A stretch of 64,000 bases of DNA, from assembly GCF_945859825.1 (NCBI RefSeq), contig NZ_CAMAPC010000016.1, positions 39,254 through 103,253 of the forward strand, written 5' to 3'. Positions 16,588 through 24,700 of this stretch are shown here, in pieces; the stretch's first letter is position 1; each line of letters starts with the position of its first letter. The stretch comes from Pseudoalteromonas holothuriae (GTDB lineage: Bacteria; Pseudomonadota; Gammaproteobacteria; Enterobacterales; Alteromonadaceae). The notes below the pieces were generated by a model. It saw only the letters and a program-made list of their open reading frames with translations. It was not told the origin of the DNA and did no database searches. Both the position numbers and the translations under genes were made by a program.

Positions 16588-19023
16588 TTATTGATTGTGT
16601 AAAGCGTATGCTGGTTCGTTCACCAGCGCACGCTTGGTTGGCAAGTAAGTAGCCAGTAAAACCACCGCTGATAACAGTGTTGTGAGTACAAATGCCGCAA
16701 TCACAATATCGCTAAATTCAACGCCAATAGGCACCGACATTGCATACCCTAAACCCAAGCCAATCGCTAAACCCGGTACTGCGCCTAGCAATAGCTGTTT
16801 AGTTCCTGAGATAAGAAACTCTTTACTTATATGCTGCTCGCTTGCGCCTAATGCCCGTTTTACTCCAATCTCTTGATTGCGTTGTGAGATGGTATTGGCC
16901 ATCACGCCATAGATACCACTGGCGGCAAGTAAGAACGATGCCAGTCCAAATAACATTAACACACCACCCACAAATCTCAGTGGTGCTACGCGTTGGGTTA
17001 AGCGCCCATCTAAGCTATCGATATTAAAAATAGGTAACTGCGGAACCACTTGGTTGATAGCGTTTGTTAGCGCCTCTTTTGCAAGGCTCATATCGCTGTG
17101 GATGCTTGCTGCTATATACATCGATGAGCGAGGAGACTGTGCAAACGGCACATAAACCGACGGCGTTTTTGATGCTCTATCTCGGTTAGGCATAGTTTGC
17201 ACGATATGTTTAACCACACCCACAATGGTAAGCCAAGGGCCTTTACTCGAGTCTTCATTAATAAATTGAATTCTTTGACCAAGCGGTTGTTCAGTGCCCA
17301 TATATTGCTCTACAAAACTATCGCTAACAATAACAGTGTGTTTGTCTATTTTGTTATCTGAATTTGTAAATAATCGGCCTTTTACCAATTGTGCCTCTAA
17401 GTGGCTTAAAGTACCTGGGAATACGGCGATTTGATTGGCCCTTGGGTAACTAGATAGCCCTTGTTTGGCATATTCTTGCCCGGCAATGGCAACTGCTGGG
17501 CGTTTATCACCAAAGCCGGGTAAAGCTGAGGTGATGATAGTGTCTTGTAATATATTATGTGTTGCTAATTGTGAGTTGAGTGCCTGTACAAACTGAATTT
17601 TTTGTTGATCAGTTTGGTATTGTTCTTCAGGAAGTGTTATTTGGCCGGTGAGCTTATTGCGAGTATTAACCCCATAGTCGGCGTAAGTTGCTTTAAAGCT
17701 CCCGGTGATCATAACCGCCGCGACAATTAAAATGGTAATAGATAAAAATACTTCGCCAACCACTAGGGCTTTATTTAGTTTACCCGCATTTTTGCCCAGT
17801 GCGCCGCGTGTACCATCACGCAATACGGCGTTAAAGTCGCCATTAATATTGCGCCATGCAGGTAAAAAACCAGTCACAAAAATAGTGCTCACCAAAAAGG
17901 CAAAAAAGATTTTAAGCGAATAGGCATCAATACCAAAGTTCCACCAAAATGGCGGCCGATCAGTAAAAAACTGATTAGTGACGGTTTGTGTTACTTCAAG
18001 CCCCCAACCCATAACCAATAAACCAATTAAGCCACCCAAACCACAAATTAAAATGCTCTCCCAAAGCAGCTGGCTTAACAAGCGGCCAGTGGGCGCACCC
18101 AATGCAACACGAATAGCGGTTTCTTGAGAGCGCTCAACGGCTCTGGATAATAGTAAATTACCCACGTTAACCGACGCTAAAATGAGAATTAACACCGCAG
18201 CTACGTGCATGACATAAACGACGGGCATGCCGCCATCTGCGGTAGACATATGCATAGTGAGAGCGTAGGCACCTAAGCCAGAGTTGGTTTTTGGGTAGCG
18301 CTGTTCAAGGCGCTGCATAATCAAGCTTAGTTCATGATCTAGCTGTTCAATACTGGTGCCAGGTTCCCTAAGCGCAACACCAGTAACTTGGCTATTTTGC
18401 GTGCGTGTTACTTGTTGGGTATTGTCACGTAGCGGACGCCACAATTGGGCACGGCGTGGGTAGTAATAACCCTCAGGCATTACGCCTATCACTTGGTAGT
18501 TTTGACCATTAATTTTTAGTGTTTTTGAAAGCACATCTGATTTGCCGCCAAAATGATTTTGCCATAAATCATAACCAATAACGGTCACGTTTTGCGCGCC
18601 CACTTTGTCTTCCTCTGGACTAAACGTGCGGCCTAATAGTGCGCTGGTGCGAGTAAGTGAAAACATATTAGCACGAGCATCGGTGGCACTGTATCGGCGA
18701 GCTCCATCTCTGCCAGCAATATTAACAACCGAGTTTCGGTAGCTACTAAACTCGCTTATGTTGCTTAAACTTGCTTTTACTTCTTCAAAATCATGGATGT
18801 TAAAATCACCAAAATTACGTTTGCCGTTCATTGAGGTGGAGAGTTCAATCAAGTGCTCGCCATCAGTAAAAGGCAGTGGTTTAAATAGCATGGTGTTCAT
18901 AAATGAGAACAAATACACGCTTAAACCAATTCCTGTGGCCATAACAAATATCGTTAATGCACTAAAGCTGGGCTTTTTGGCTAACAAGCGTATGGCATAT
19001 TTTATATCGCTGCGAATACTCAT
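16588..19023 (-). CDS. ABC transporter permease, MacB/FtsX type
   Basis: 811 aa with two MacB_PCD-FtsX modules in tandem. The first membrane helix is near residues 20-42, the first periplasmic domain covers about 50-270, and three helices lie at about 280-395. A central helix near 420-440 and a second periplasmic domain (about 450-675) precede three C-terminal helices. This is the layout of mechanotransmission-type permeases, which work with an ATPase and an adaptor to expel peptides, lipids or antibiotics from the periplasm. The gene follows the ATPase gene with a 9-bp gap; 85 bp then separate it from the regulator gene. Confidence 0.93.
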   Translation of the reverse strand: MSIRSDIKYAIRLLAKKPSFSALTIFVMATGIGLSVYLFSFMNTMLFKPLPFTDGEHLIELSTSMNGKRNFGDFNIHDFEEVKASLSNISEFSSYRNSVVNIAGRDGARRYSATDARANMFSLTRTSALLGRTFSPEEDKVGAQNVTVIGYDLWQNHFGGKSDVLSKTLKINGQNYQVIGVMPEGYYYPRRAQLWRPLRDNTQQVTRTQNSQVTGVALREPGTSIEQLDHELSLIMQRLEQRYPKTNSGLGAYALTMHMSTADGGMPVVYVMHVAAVLILILASVNVGNLLLSRAVERSQETAIRVALGAPTGRLLSQLLWESILICGLGGLIGLLVMGWGLEVTQTVTNQFFTDRPPFWWNFGIDAYSLKIFFAFLVSTIFVTGFLPAWRNINGDFNAVLRDGTRGALGKNAGKLNKALVVGEVFLSITILIVAAVMITGSFKATYADYGVNTRNKLTGQITLPEEQYQTDQQKIQFVQALNSQLATHNILQDTIITSALPGFGDKRPAVAIAGQEYAKQGLSSYPRANQIAVFPGTLSHLEAQLVKGRLFTNSDNKIDKHTVIVSDSFVEQYMGTEQPLGQRIQFINEDSSKGPWLTIVGVVKHIVQTMPNRDRASKTPSVYVPFAQSPRSSMYIAASIHSDMSLAKEALTNAINQVVPQLPIFNIDSLDGRLTQRVAPLRFVGGVLMLFGLASFLLAASGIYGVMANTISQRNQEIGVKRALGASEQHISKEFLISGTKQLLLGAVPGLAIGLGLGYAMSVPIGVEFSDIVIAAFVLTTLLSAVVLLATYLPTKRALVNEPAYALHNQ

Positions 19024-19032
19024 TATAGACCC

Positions 19033-19761
19033 CTATAAGTTTACAGCTTGCGCATTATCTGCATTTGCTGGTTGGCTTTTATGGTCGCTAACGATACGTC
19101 CATCAAGTACTTCGATGTTGCGCTGTGCGCGTTGTGCCGAACGGGGGTCGTGTGTAACCATACAGATAGTTGCGCCTTCTTGATGAAGTTGGTCTAGTAG
19201 CGCTAATACATCGTGGGCATTTTTTGAATCAAGGTTACCTGTAGGCTCATCGGCTAAGATTAAACTTGGCGCACCTGCTATTGCACGAGCAATGGCTACA
19301 CGCTGTTGTTGCCCTCCGGATAGCTGTGAAGGGTAATGGTTGGTGCGATGGCTCATATTAACCTTTGCCAGAGCCTCAGCCGCCATTTGTTTCACTTGTG
19401 ACTTAGTTAAGTCTGAACGATAGGTGAGGGGTAACTCGACATTTTCCATTACATCTAAATCACTGATCAAATTGAATGACTGAAAAATGAAGCCTATTTG
19501 CTTGTTTCTTATTTGCGCACGCTGCGGTTTAGTTAGGTTACTTACTTCATGCCCTGCTAACTGATAGCTACCTGATGTTGGTGTATCGAGTAGGCCAAGC
19601 AAAGAGAGCAAGGTTGACTTTCCAGAGCCAGATGGACCAGAGATGGCAATATATTCTTGCTTAAACACTTGTAATGATATGTTGTTAAGTGCATGCGTTT
19701 CTAAATCATCTGAGTAAAATACTTTACATAGGTTGTTGAGTTGTAATACACATTGAGTCAT
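19033..19761 (-). CDS. ABC transporter ATP-binding protein (LolD/MacB type)
   Basis: 242 aa. Walker A GPSGSGKSTLL near residue 40, Q-loop QSFNLI, signature LSGGQQQRVAIARA near 145, Walker B LILADEPTGNLD and switch HD in VTHD. The DEPTGNLD form is typical of MacB/LolD/FtsE ATPases. It pairs with the FtsX-type permease immediately downstream and the HlyD-type adaptor 9 bp upstream. Confidence 0.96.
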   Translation of the reverse strand: MTQCVLQLNNLCKVFYSDDLETHALNNISLQVFKQEYIAISGPSGSGKSTLLSLLGLLDTPTSGSYQLAGHEVSNLTKPQRAQIRNKQIGFIFQSFNLISDLDVMENVELPLTYRSDLTKSQVKQMAAEALAKVNMSHRTNHYPSQLSGGQQQRVAIARAIAGAPSLILADEPTGNLDSKNAHDVLALLDQLHQEGATICMVTHDPRSAQRAQRNIEVLDGRIVSDHKSQPANADNAQAVNL

Positions 19762-19770
19762 GGTGCTTTC

Positions 19771-21021
19771 CTAATCGATTCTAAATTGAGTGTAGCTTTC
19801 AAAGCGGCTTGGGTCGGACGTAATAATTTTATCGTCCGCTTTAAGCCCTTGAATGATTTGTACATAACTGACAGACCCTAACCCCAGTTTTACACCTGTG
19901 CGCTCAGCCATTAAACCATTTGAGCTTAGTTTGTAAACACTGGATTGGGTTTGACTTTGAGAAAATAATGGCCGCGACACGTACAGCGTATTGGTTAGTT
20001 CAGCGATGGTAATTTCACCATCTACGCTCAGTGCTGGACGTGCATCTTTTGGCAGTGGCTCAGAAAATGCGACATCTACCTGTACGTTACCTTGTACTAC
20101 TTCTGGGTCTATGCGGGTTACATTGCCTAGCACTTCGCTATTTTGTGTACTTATGGTAACTTTTTGACCAACAATAATTTGTTGAATTTGAATTTCTGGC
20201 ACTTGCAGCTCTGCAATTAACGCACTTTGATCAGCCAGTTTGGCTATGTTGCTACCCATACTGACATGCTGACCTACTTCGACAGGAAGCGCCAAAATAA
20301 TACTGTTAATTGAAGCGCGAACTGTCAGTTCATCAACTTGGGTTTGAATACGTGATACGCGGTTTTTTAACTGGTTGAGCCTAGCAAAGCGGGCATGTTG
20401 CTGGGCCTGTAGGCTTTTACTCGACTTTGTCATTTGTAACTTGGCAGAACTGAGTGCTTGTTTAGCTTGGTCTTGCGTTATTTTCGCGCGTTGAAAGTCA
20501 AGCTTTGATACTGCGCCTGTTTCGATTAATTCTAAATGTGCTTGATATTCATGCTCTGCGCCGGCCAACGCCATTTGTGCGTTAAGCATGTCAGATCGTT
20601 GCTTTGCAATGGCTGCTTGCTCGGCTAAATCGTTTGCCTTGTGTTCAGCCTCTAATGCTGACAACTCCCATTGTGCTTCTGCAAGCTCTTGCTCTAAATG
20701 TGGGTTAGTAAGACGAACAATTGCGTCACCTTTTCGTACTTGCTGACCGGGTTTATATAGTAGGGCTTCTACTTTTGCATCGCCACTGGCCGATAACCAC
20801 TGTACTTTCTCTGGTACCAGTACGCCGTTACCACGTACCGTTACGGTAAAGTCGCCTTTTTGTACTTTGCTTATAACTAATGAGTTAGCACTAAGTGTGA
20901 GTGCTGCTCGGCTAAACTGCCAAAGTTGATAAATACCCGTAAATAATATGGCGAGTACTATACTTGCGATAAAAAACTTGCGAACATGCGTTTTCTTTTT
21001 GGTTGACACTGCGATGTCCAT
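19771..21021 (-). CDS. HlyD/RND-type periplasmic adaptor subunit
   Basis: 416 aa. One N-terminal membrane helix (residues about 15-35) is followed by a split barrel-sandwich domain, with VEALLYKPGQQVRKGDAIV as the lipoyl half. A Glu/Gln/Ala-rich alpha-helical hairpin spans about 105-220 and beta-barrel elements follow. This is the membrane-fusion protein that joins the permease to an outer-membrane TolC-like channel; no channel gene is in the window. AGGAG precedes the ATG. It is the first gene of the operon, and its promoter region holds a sigma-54 element. Confidence 0.94.
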   Translation of the reverse strand: MDIAVSTKKKTHVRKFFIASIVLAILFTGIYQLWQFSRAALTLSANSLVISKVQKGDFTVTVRGNGVLVPEKVQWLSASGDAKVEALLYKPGQQVRKGDAIVRLTNPHLEQELAEAQWELSALEAEHKANDLAEQAAIAKQRSDMLNAQMALAGAEHEYQAHLELIETGAVSKLDFQRAKITQDQAKQALSSAKLQMTKSSKSLQAQQHARFARLNQLKNRVSRIQTQVDELTVRASINSIILALPVEVGQHVSMGSNIAKLADQSALIAELQVPEIQIQQIIVGQKVTISTQNSEVLGNVTRIDPEVVQGNVQVDVAFSEPLPKDARPALSVDGEITIAELTNTLYVSRPLFSQSQTQSSVYKLSSNGLMAERTGVKLGLGSVSYVQIIQGLKADDKIITSDPSRFESYTQFRID

Positions 21022-21061
21022 TTAAGCTCCTAATAAAATTCAGTATGAATAAGTAGAAGAG

Positions 21062-21077
21062 TGCAGACACTGTGCCA
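21062..21077 (-). promoter_or_regulatory. Sigma-54 (-24/-12) promoter of the ABC efflux operon
   Basis: On the minus strand the sequence reads TGGCACAGTGTCTGCA, which fits the consensus TGGCACRNNNNTTGCW with one mismatch (C for T before TGCA). The GG and GC core dinucleotides are at the right distance. Transcription would start about 30 bases before the adaptor start codon. The operon itself encodes a sigma-54 activator. Confidence 0.75.
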
Positions 21078-21127
21078 AAATTTAAGGATTTGAATTTAAA
21101 GGGTTTTAATTGTTTTTTGAATTTGCA

Positions 21128-21173
21128 GTCCTAAATATGGGATTTGTATTGAGACAGATCCTAAAAGTGGGAT
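21128..21173 (-). promoter_or_regulatory. Two phased 16-bp dyads, probable enhancer sites for the NtrC-type regulator
   Basis: Copies at 21128-21143 and 21158-21173 share the pattern TCCTAAAN-N-TGGGAT. Each is an imperfect palindrome (ATCCYA-N4-TRGGAT). Their centres are 30 bp apart, close to three helical turns, and lie about 84 and 114 bp upstream of the predicted start site. That is the normal position for sigma-54 activator sites. Confidence 0.65.
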
Positions 21174-21177
21174 CAGA

Positions 21178-21726
21178 TGACAGTGAATAGGCTTTTTTGA
21201 AAAGAATATGCTTCACATCGTTGCTTGAGCTTAATCTAAGTAATTATCTCATGCTTTAAGTTGAGTGCTTTACTGCTTCACAGTTCATTGTGGAGCAGTA
21301 ATGTATGCCTATTTTTGTATATATTATTTTCACTATTAGACTTAGATTTTATATGAATTTGTTAACTTTATTAGGTTTTTTTAGTATTTGTAATGCTATA
21401 TTGGCTATGTTATTCACTGCAATATTGCTCTAACGCGATATCACTGTGAGCATAAAAGTAACTAATTGTTTATTAATTGTTTGTTTTTTGTTTTTATTTC
21501 CCCCTACTTTTTATTTCTTTTAAGCTAAAAAGTTAGAATCTAAAAAAACTAAATTTTAATTTAAGTCTTTGATATTTAGTTTCTTATTTACTTTTTTTAT
21601 TGTGGTGTTGCTCATCTTGCATGCTGGGCTTTAATGGTTTTCACTCTTTACTTTATTTGAATTTTGTTTTTAGAAATATTATATAAACAACAATTAATTT
21701 AAAGTTATAATTTTATTAATAAATAT
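21178..21726. other. Long AT-rich region between the efflux operon and the diaminopropionate cluster
   Basis: About 550 bp, mostly A/T with many T runs, especially 21470-21720. No open frame with a ribosome site was found. It looks like imported or silenced-type DNA upstream of the next cluster, and probably contains its promoter at the right end. Confidence 0.5.
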
Positions 21727-21785
21727 TGACATGTCAGGTGGTTTACAACCACAATGCGTTAGGCATTTACTGTTATAGGTACAGT
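21727..21785 (+). promoter_or_regulatory. Cluster of three dyads upstream of the diaminopropionate gene cluster
   Basis: Within 60 bp there are a perfect 10-bp palindrome TGACATGTCA (21727-21736, overlapping a TTGACA -35-like hexamer), an inverted repeat GTGGTT-tac-AACCAC (21738-21752) and CTGT-N7-ACAG (21770-21784). The first gene starts at 21824. They are candidate operator or leader structures; no regulator gene lies in the cluster. Confidence 0.45.
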
Positions 21786-21823
21786 TTTGCCTGCTTTTAA
21801 ATATAGAATTAAAGGACTGGTCT

Positions 21824-22654
21824 ATGAAGACGCTATACGTGCTCACTGAAGCGCTTTTTCACACTGGCTATCTTGTTGAAAAGATGCATGACAACAATAG
21901 CTTCGATAATTTCATTTTTGTTGTTCGTGATCGAAACTCTTTAAGTCGGTTGAATCTCGATAAGTTACATACAACTTATGCAGGAAGGACATCACTTGAT
22001 GAAAGTGAACTACAGAAGTTTCATCAGGCATATGGAGGTTTATCCTCAGCCGAACTTAGTATGATTAGTCAATTTGGGATCCCTGAAAAGCATTGTCTAA
22101 GTGCGACTAACACTGTTGTAGTTGAAGGCTTTAATTGCAATAAATTACAAGAAAGGGTGCAAGTTGATTCCTCTTTTAAATGTGCAGCCATATTTTTAGA
22201 CTGTATTTTGAGTGACTGGTGGATTGACGTATTTGATGGTCGAATCATTAATGCGCATTCTGCGGTGTTGCCCTATGCGCGAGGTATGTATGCTATTGAG
22301 CAATTCTTATTGTGCGCAACTTCGGAGCAAGTTGAGCAAGCTGCTGGAGCGACAATTCATTATGTAAATAGTGGTATCGACAAAGGCAATATCATTGATA
22401 CAACACAGTTGCAAGACTTATGGAGTATGGGGTCAATTTGGGCAGTTAAGGCTGCATCATATATGGCTGCATTTAGCCTTTTAGCTAATTACTGTAATAA
22501 AAATGACTGCTTTTCATTATTAGATGCTCAGGTTCAAAATAAGTATGGTCCATTATTTCTCGCAAAAAATTTTACTGAACAAAAACGTTTACTGGCAGAG
22601 CATGCCTTTTTAACAATTAAAAATATTGAAGGCATTCACTATGGAGCAGCTTAA
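21824..22654 (+). CDS. Formyltransferase-family protein of the diaminopropionate cluster
   Basis: 276 aa. The region IINAHSAVLPYARGMYAIEQ (from residue 141) corresponds to the INxHPSLLPxYRG block of 10-formyl-THF formyltransferases. GATIHYVNSGIDKGNII (from 175) carries the second motif. The catalytic triad known from PurN is represented by N143, H145 and D186. The N-terminal 120 residues are divergent and there is no Fmt-type C-terminal OB domain, so the protein is not initiator Met-tRNA formyltransferase. It is first in a five-gene unit for L-2,3-diaminopropionate, and overlaps the next gene. Formylation of diaminopropionate or a precursor is my inference; related sugar-amine formyltransferases are the alternative. 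Confidence 0.75.
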   Translation: MKTLYVLTEALFHTGYLVEKMHDNNSFDNFIFVVRDRNSLSRLNLDKLHTTYAGRTSLDESELQKFHQAYGGLSSAELSMISQFGIPEKHCLSATNTVVVEGFNCNKLQERVQVDSSFKCAAIFLDCILSDWWIDVFDGRIINAHSAVLPYARGMYAIEQFLLCATSEQVEQAAGATIHYVNSGIDKGNIIDTTQLQDLWSMGSIWAVKAASYMAAFSLLANYCNKNDCFSLLDAQVQNKYGPLFLAKNFTEQKRLLAEHAFLTIKNIEGIHYGAA

Positions 22655-23261
22655 CCTTTGGCTTTTTCTTACAACGAGCTTAGTTATTAATGCTGTGCCA
22701 GGTCCTGATGTGCTCTATGTCATTAGTAATCACAAATACAAAGGATGGCCAGCTGCGCTCCCAAGTATTGCGGGACTATTTGCTGGCTATTTATTTCATG
22801 TATTGATCACTTACATAGGTGTGTCAGCAATTATTGCTGGCAATCCAATTTTATTTAGTGCTGTGAAATACCTAGGTTCGGCTTACCTCATATGGATGGG
22901 TGTAAATATAATAATAGAGGTATTAAAAAAGCATAAAAAAGTTACAGTTGATGATGAAATAGACGTTGATGTTAATAAAAGCACAGTAAAGTACTTTAGT
23001 AGAGGCTTTATTATTAGTGCATTGAACCCAAAGGTTAGTATATTCTTTTTGTCATTTTTGCCTCAATTTATACCAAAACAAGAAGCAGATAGTTACCTTA
23101 TTATAATCTTGGGTTTGATTTTTTGTATTGGTGCCACATTATTCAATTTGTTGTACTGCATGTTAAGCAGCATTAATTACAAAGGAAAGGTTAAATATAA
23201 AATATTCGACTTTTTGCCAGGCATAATTTTGGCTTCTGTCGGTGTTTATACTGCATTCTAG
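22641..23261 (+). CDS. LysE/RhtB-family amino-acid exporter of the diaminopropionate cluster
   Basis: 206 aa from ATG 22641, which is inside the end of the formyltransferase gene (14-bp overlap, AAGG ribosome site). Five to six hydrophobic helices are visible. The family signature is NAVPGPDVLYVISN near residue 17, with the conserved ALNPKVSIFFLSFLPQF block near 130. A charged loop (KKHKKVTVDDEIDVDV) separates the two halves. The family exports basic or neutral amino acids and analogues. In this cluster it should secrete the product or protect the producer from it. Confidence 0.88.
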   Translation: MEQLNLWLFLTTSLVINAVPGPDVLYVISNHKYKGWPAALPSIAGLFAGYLFHVLITYIGVSAIIAGNPILFSAVKYLGSAYLIWMGVNIIIEVLKKHKKVTVDDEIDVDVNKSTVKYFSRGFIISALNPKVSIFFLSFLPQFIPKQEADSYLIIILGLIFCIGATLFNLLYCMLSSINYKGKVKYKIFDFLPGIILASVGVYTAF

Positions 23262-23297
23262 AAAGTGATATCAACCAAGGAACTAGGAGTAAATGAT

Positions 23298-23714
23298 ATG
23301 AAGGTGCCAGAGCTAAAACTTGGCTTTAAAGCTTTAACATCACTATTACCATCTGAAGAACACTGCGCAACTCATGCGAGTTACTTAGCTGAAAAAATTG
23401 CAAAAAATAAAGTCTGGACTCATCCTCTTTTAGTTGACAAGCATACTAATGTAATTTTGGATGGTCACCACAGATATAGTGCAGCAAAAACGCTAAAATT
23501 CACAAAAATCCCGTGCTTAATGGTGGATTATAATAGTCCATTAATTAGAGTGACAAGCTGGGAAACCGGTGAAAATATGGATAAGTCAAAGGTAATATCT
23601 AAAGCACTTTCAGGCAAGCTTTTTATGAAAAAGTCAACCAGACATGAACTTAACTTTATGATCCCTATTGAGTATGAACTTCCGATTGAACTCTTATCGG
23701 GTGCTATATCATGA
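23298..23714 (+). CDS. ParB-fold serine kinase, SbnI/SerK-like
   Basis: 138 aa from ATG 23298, chosen because AGGAGT lies 7 bases upstream. The ParB/SerK nucleotide-binding motif is clear: LLVDKHTNVILDGHHRYSAA near residues 44-63. An acidic segment, LLPSEEHCATHA near 22, lies where SerK/SbnI have the catalytic Glu. Known SbnI (S. aureus) and archaeal SerK phosphorylate free L-serine to O-phospho-L-serine, the substrate of SbnA. This protein is much shorter than SbnI (about 250 aa). It overlaps the sbnA-like gene by four bases. A DNA-binding ParB role is unlikely given the neighbours; the kinase function is inferred from motif plus context. Confidence 0.75.
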   Translation: MKVPELKLGFKALTSLLPSEEHCATHASYLAEKIAKNKVWTHPLLVDKHTNVILDGHHRYSAAKTLKFTKIPCLMVDYNSPLIRVTSWETGENMDKSKVISKALSGKLFMKKSTRHELNFMIPIEYELPIELLSGAIS

Positions 23715-24697
23715 TATATAAATCTCATTTAGATTTGGTGTTAGATGATGTTTTCGTAGAAGAACACACAATATTACCGCATGCTAATTTATATATGAAA
23801 ATAGAAGGTCTCTCGATAGGTGGCTCTATTAAAATAAAGCCAGCTTTAAAAATGATTAGTAGGCTTGAGATTCAGGGTAAACTTAAACCTGGTAGTAAGA
23901 TAATTGAAAGCTCTTCAGGAAATTTAGGTATAGCACTTAGTATTATTTGTGCAGCCAAAGGCTATGAATTTAATTGTGTTGTTGACCCCAATATATTACC
24001 TAGCTCAGAGCGTCTTATAAAATCATATGGTGCAAATATTATTAAAGTCACTCATAAAGACGAGAATGGGGGCTTTTTAAATAGCAGGATCAGAAAAATA
24101 CGTGCAATGTGTCAACAAGATGAATCTTTAACTTGGCTCAATCAGTATGAGAATATTGACAATATCGAGGCACATTATTTAACCACAGCACAATCAATCG
24201 CTAATCATTTTCCTACATTAGACTTTGTTTTTGTGGGGGCCGGTACAACTGGAACTTTAGGTGGCATAAGTCATTTTTTCTCTCGTAATTTGCCTCATAC
24301 TAAAATCATTGCGGTTGACTCTGTGGGCTCTATAACCTTCGGTGGAGTCAGTGGTAAACGCAAGATACCGGGACTTGGTGCAAGTAAAGAGCCGCCTATC
24401 AGTCGGTTATCTTCTTTTCATGACATAATACGTGTGGAAGAGCAAAAAACGTTGGCTATGTGCCATGCCTTTGCTAGAAAGGGAATGTTGATCGGAGGAT
24501 CTACCGGCACGGTACTTTCTGGCGTACAGCAGTATTCAGATCAAATTCCCAAAGGTTCGACCGTTGTCGCAATTTCCCCTGATCTAGGGGAGCGTTATCT
24601 CAATACAATTTATTCACCTCAGTGGCTGAATGAACATTTTCCTGATGAAACATTCAAGCCCAATCAGCCGTTACATACAATAATTAAAGGAATATAA
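23711..24697 (+). CDS. sbnA: PLP-dependent N-(2-amino-2-carboxyethyl)-glutamate synthase, SbnA-like
   Basis: 328 aa, beta-family PLP fold like cysteine synthase. The probable PLP lysine is K41 in IGGSIKIKPALK, the substrate loop is ESSSGNLGIAL (from residue 66), and the phosphate-binding loop is GAGTTGTLGG near 177. A serine contact to the pyridine ring lies in GGSTGTVLSG near 262. The ESSSGNLGIAL form is typical of SbnA rather than CysK. SbnA condenses O-phosphoserine with L-glutamate to ACEGA. It begins within the stop codon of the kinase gene and ends 3 bp before the sbnB-like gene, a tight operon. Confidence 0.88.
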   Translation: MIYKSHLDLVLDDVFVEEHTILPHANLYMKIEGLSIGGSIKIKPALKMISRLEIQGKLKPGSKIIESSSGNLGIALSIICAAKGYEFNCVVDPNILPSSERLIKSYGANIIKVTHKDENGGFLNSRIRKIRAMCQQDESLTWLNQYENIDNIEAHYLTTAQSIANHFPTLDFVFVGAGTTGTLGGISHFFSRNLPHTKIIAVDSVGSITFGGVSGKRKIPGLGASKEPPISRLSSFHDIIRVEEQKTLAMCHAFARKGMLIGGSTGTVLSGVQQYSDQIPKGSTVVAISPDLGERYLNTIYSPQWLNEHFPDETFKPNQPLHTIIKGI

Positions 24698-24700
24698 TCA

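Noticed and set aside
21770..21784. LexA (SOS) box upstream of the Dap cluster
   Set aside because: CTGT and ACAG are separated by 7 bases, while the gammaproteobacterial LexA box needs 8.
21824..22654. Methionyl-tRNA formyltransferase
   Set aside because: Lacks the C-terminal tRNA-binding domain, diverges strongly in the N-terminal part, and has no def or rsmB neighbour.
23298..23714. Chromosome partition ParB protein
   Set aside because: It has the ParB-fold DGHHR motif but no helix-turn-helix or dimer domain, and sits between an exporter and sbnA; a serine kinase fits better.
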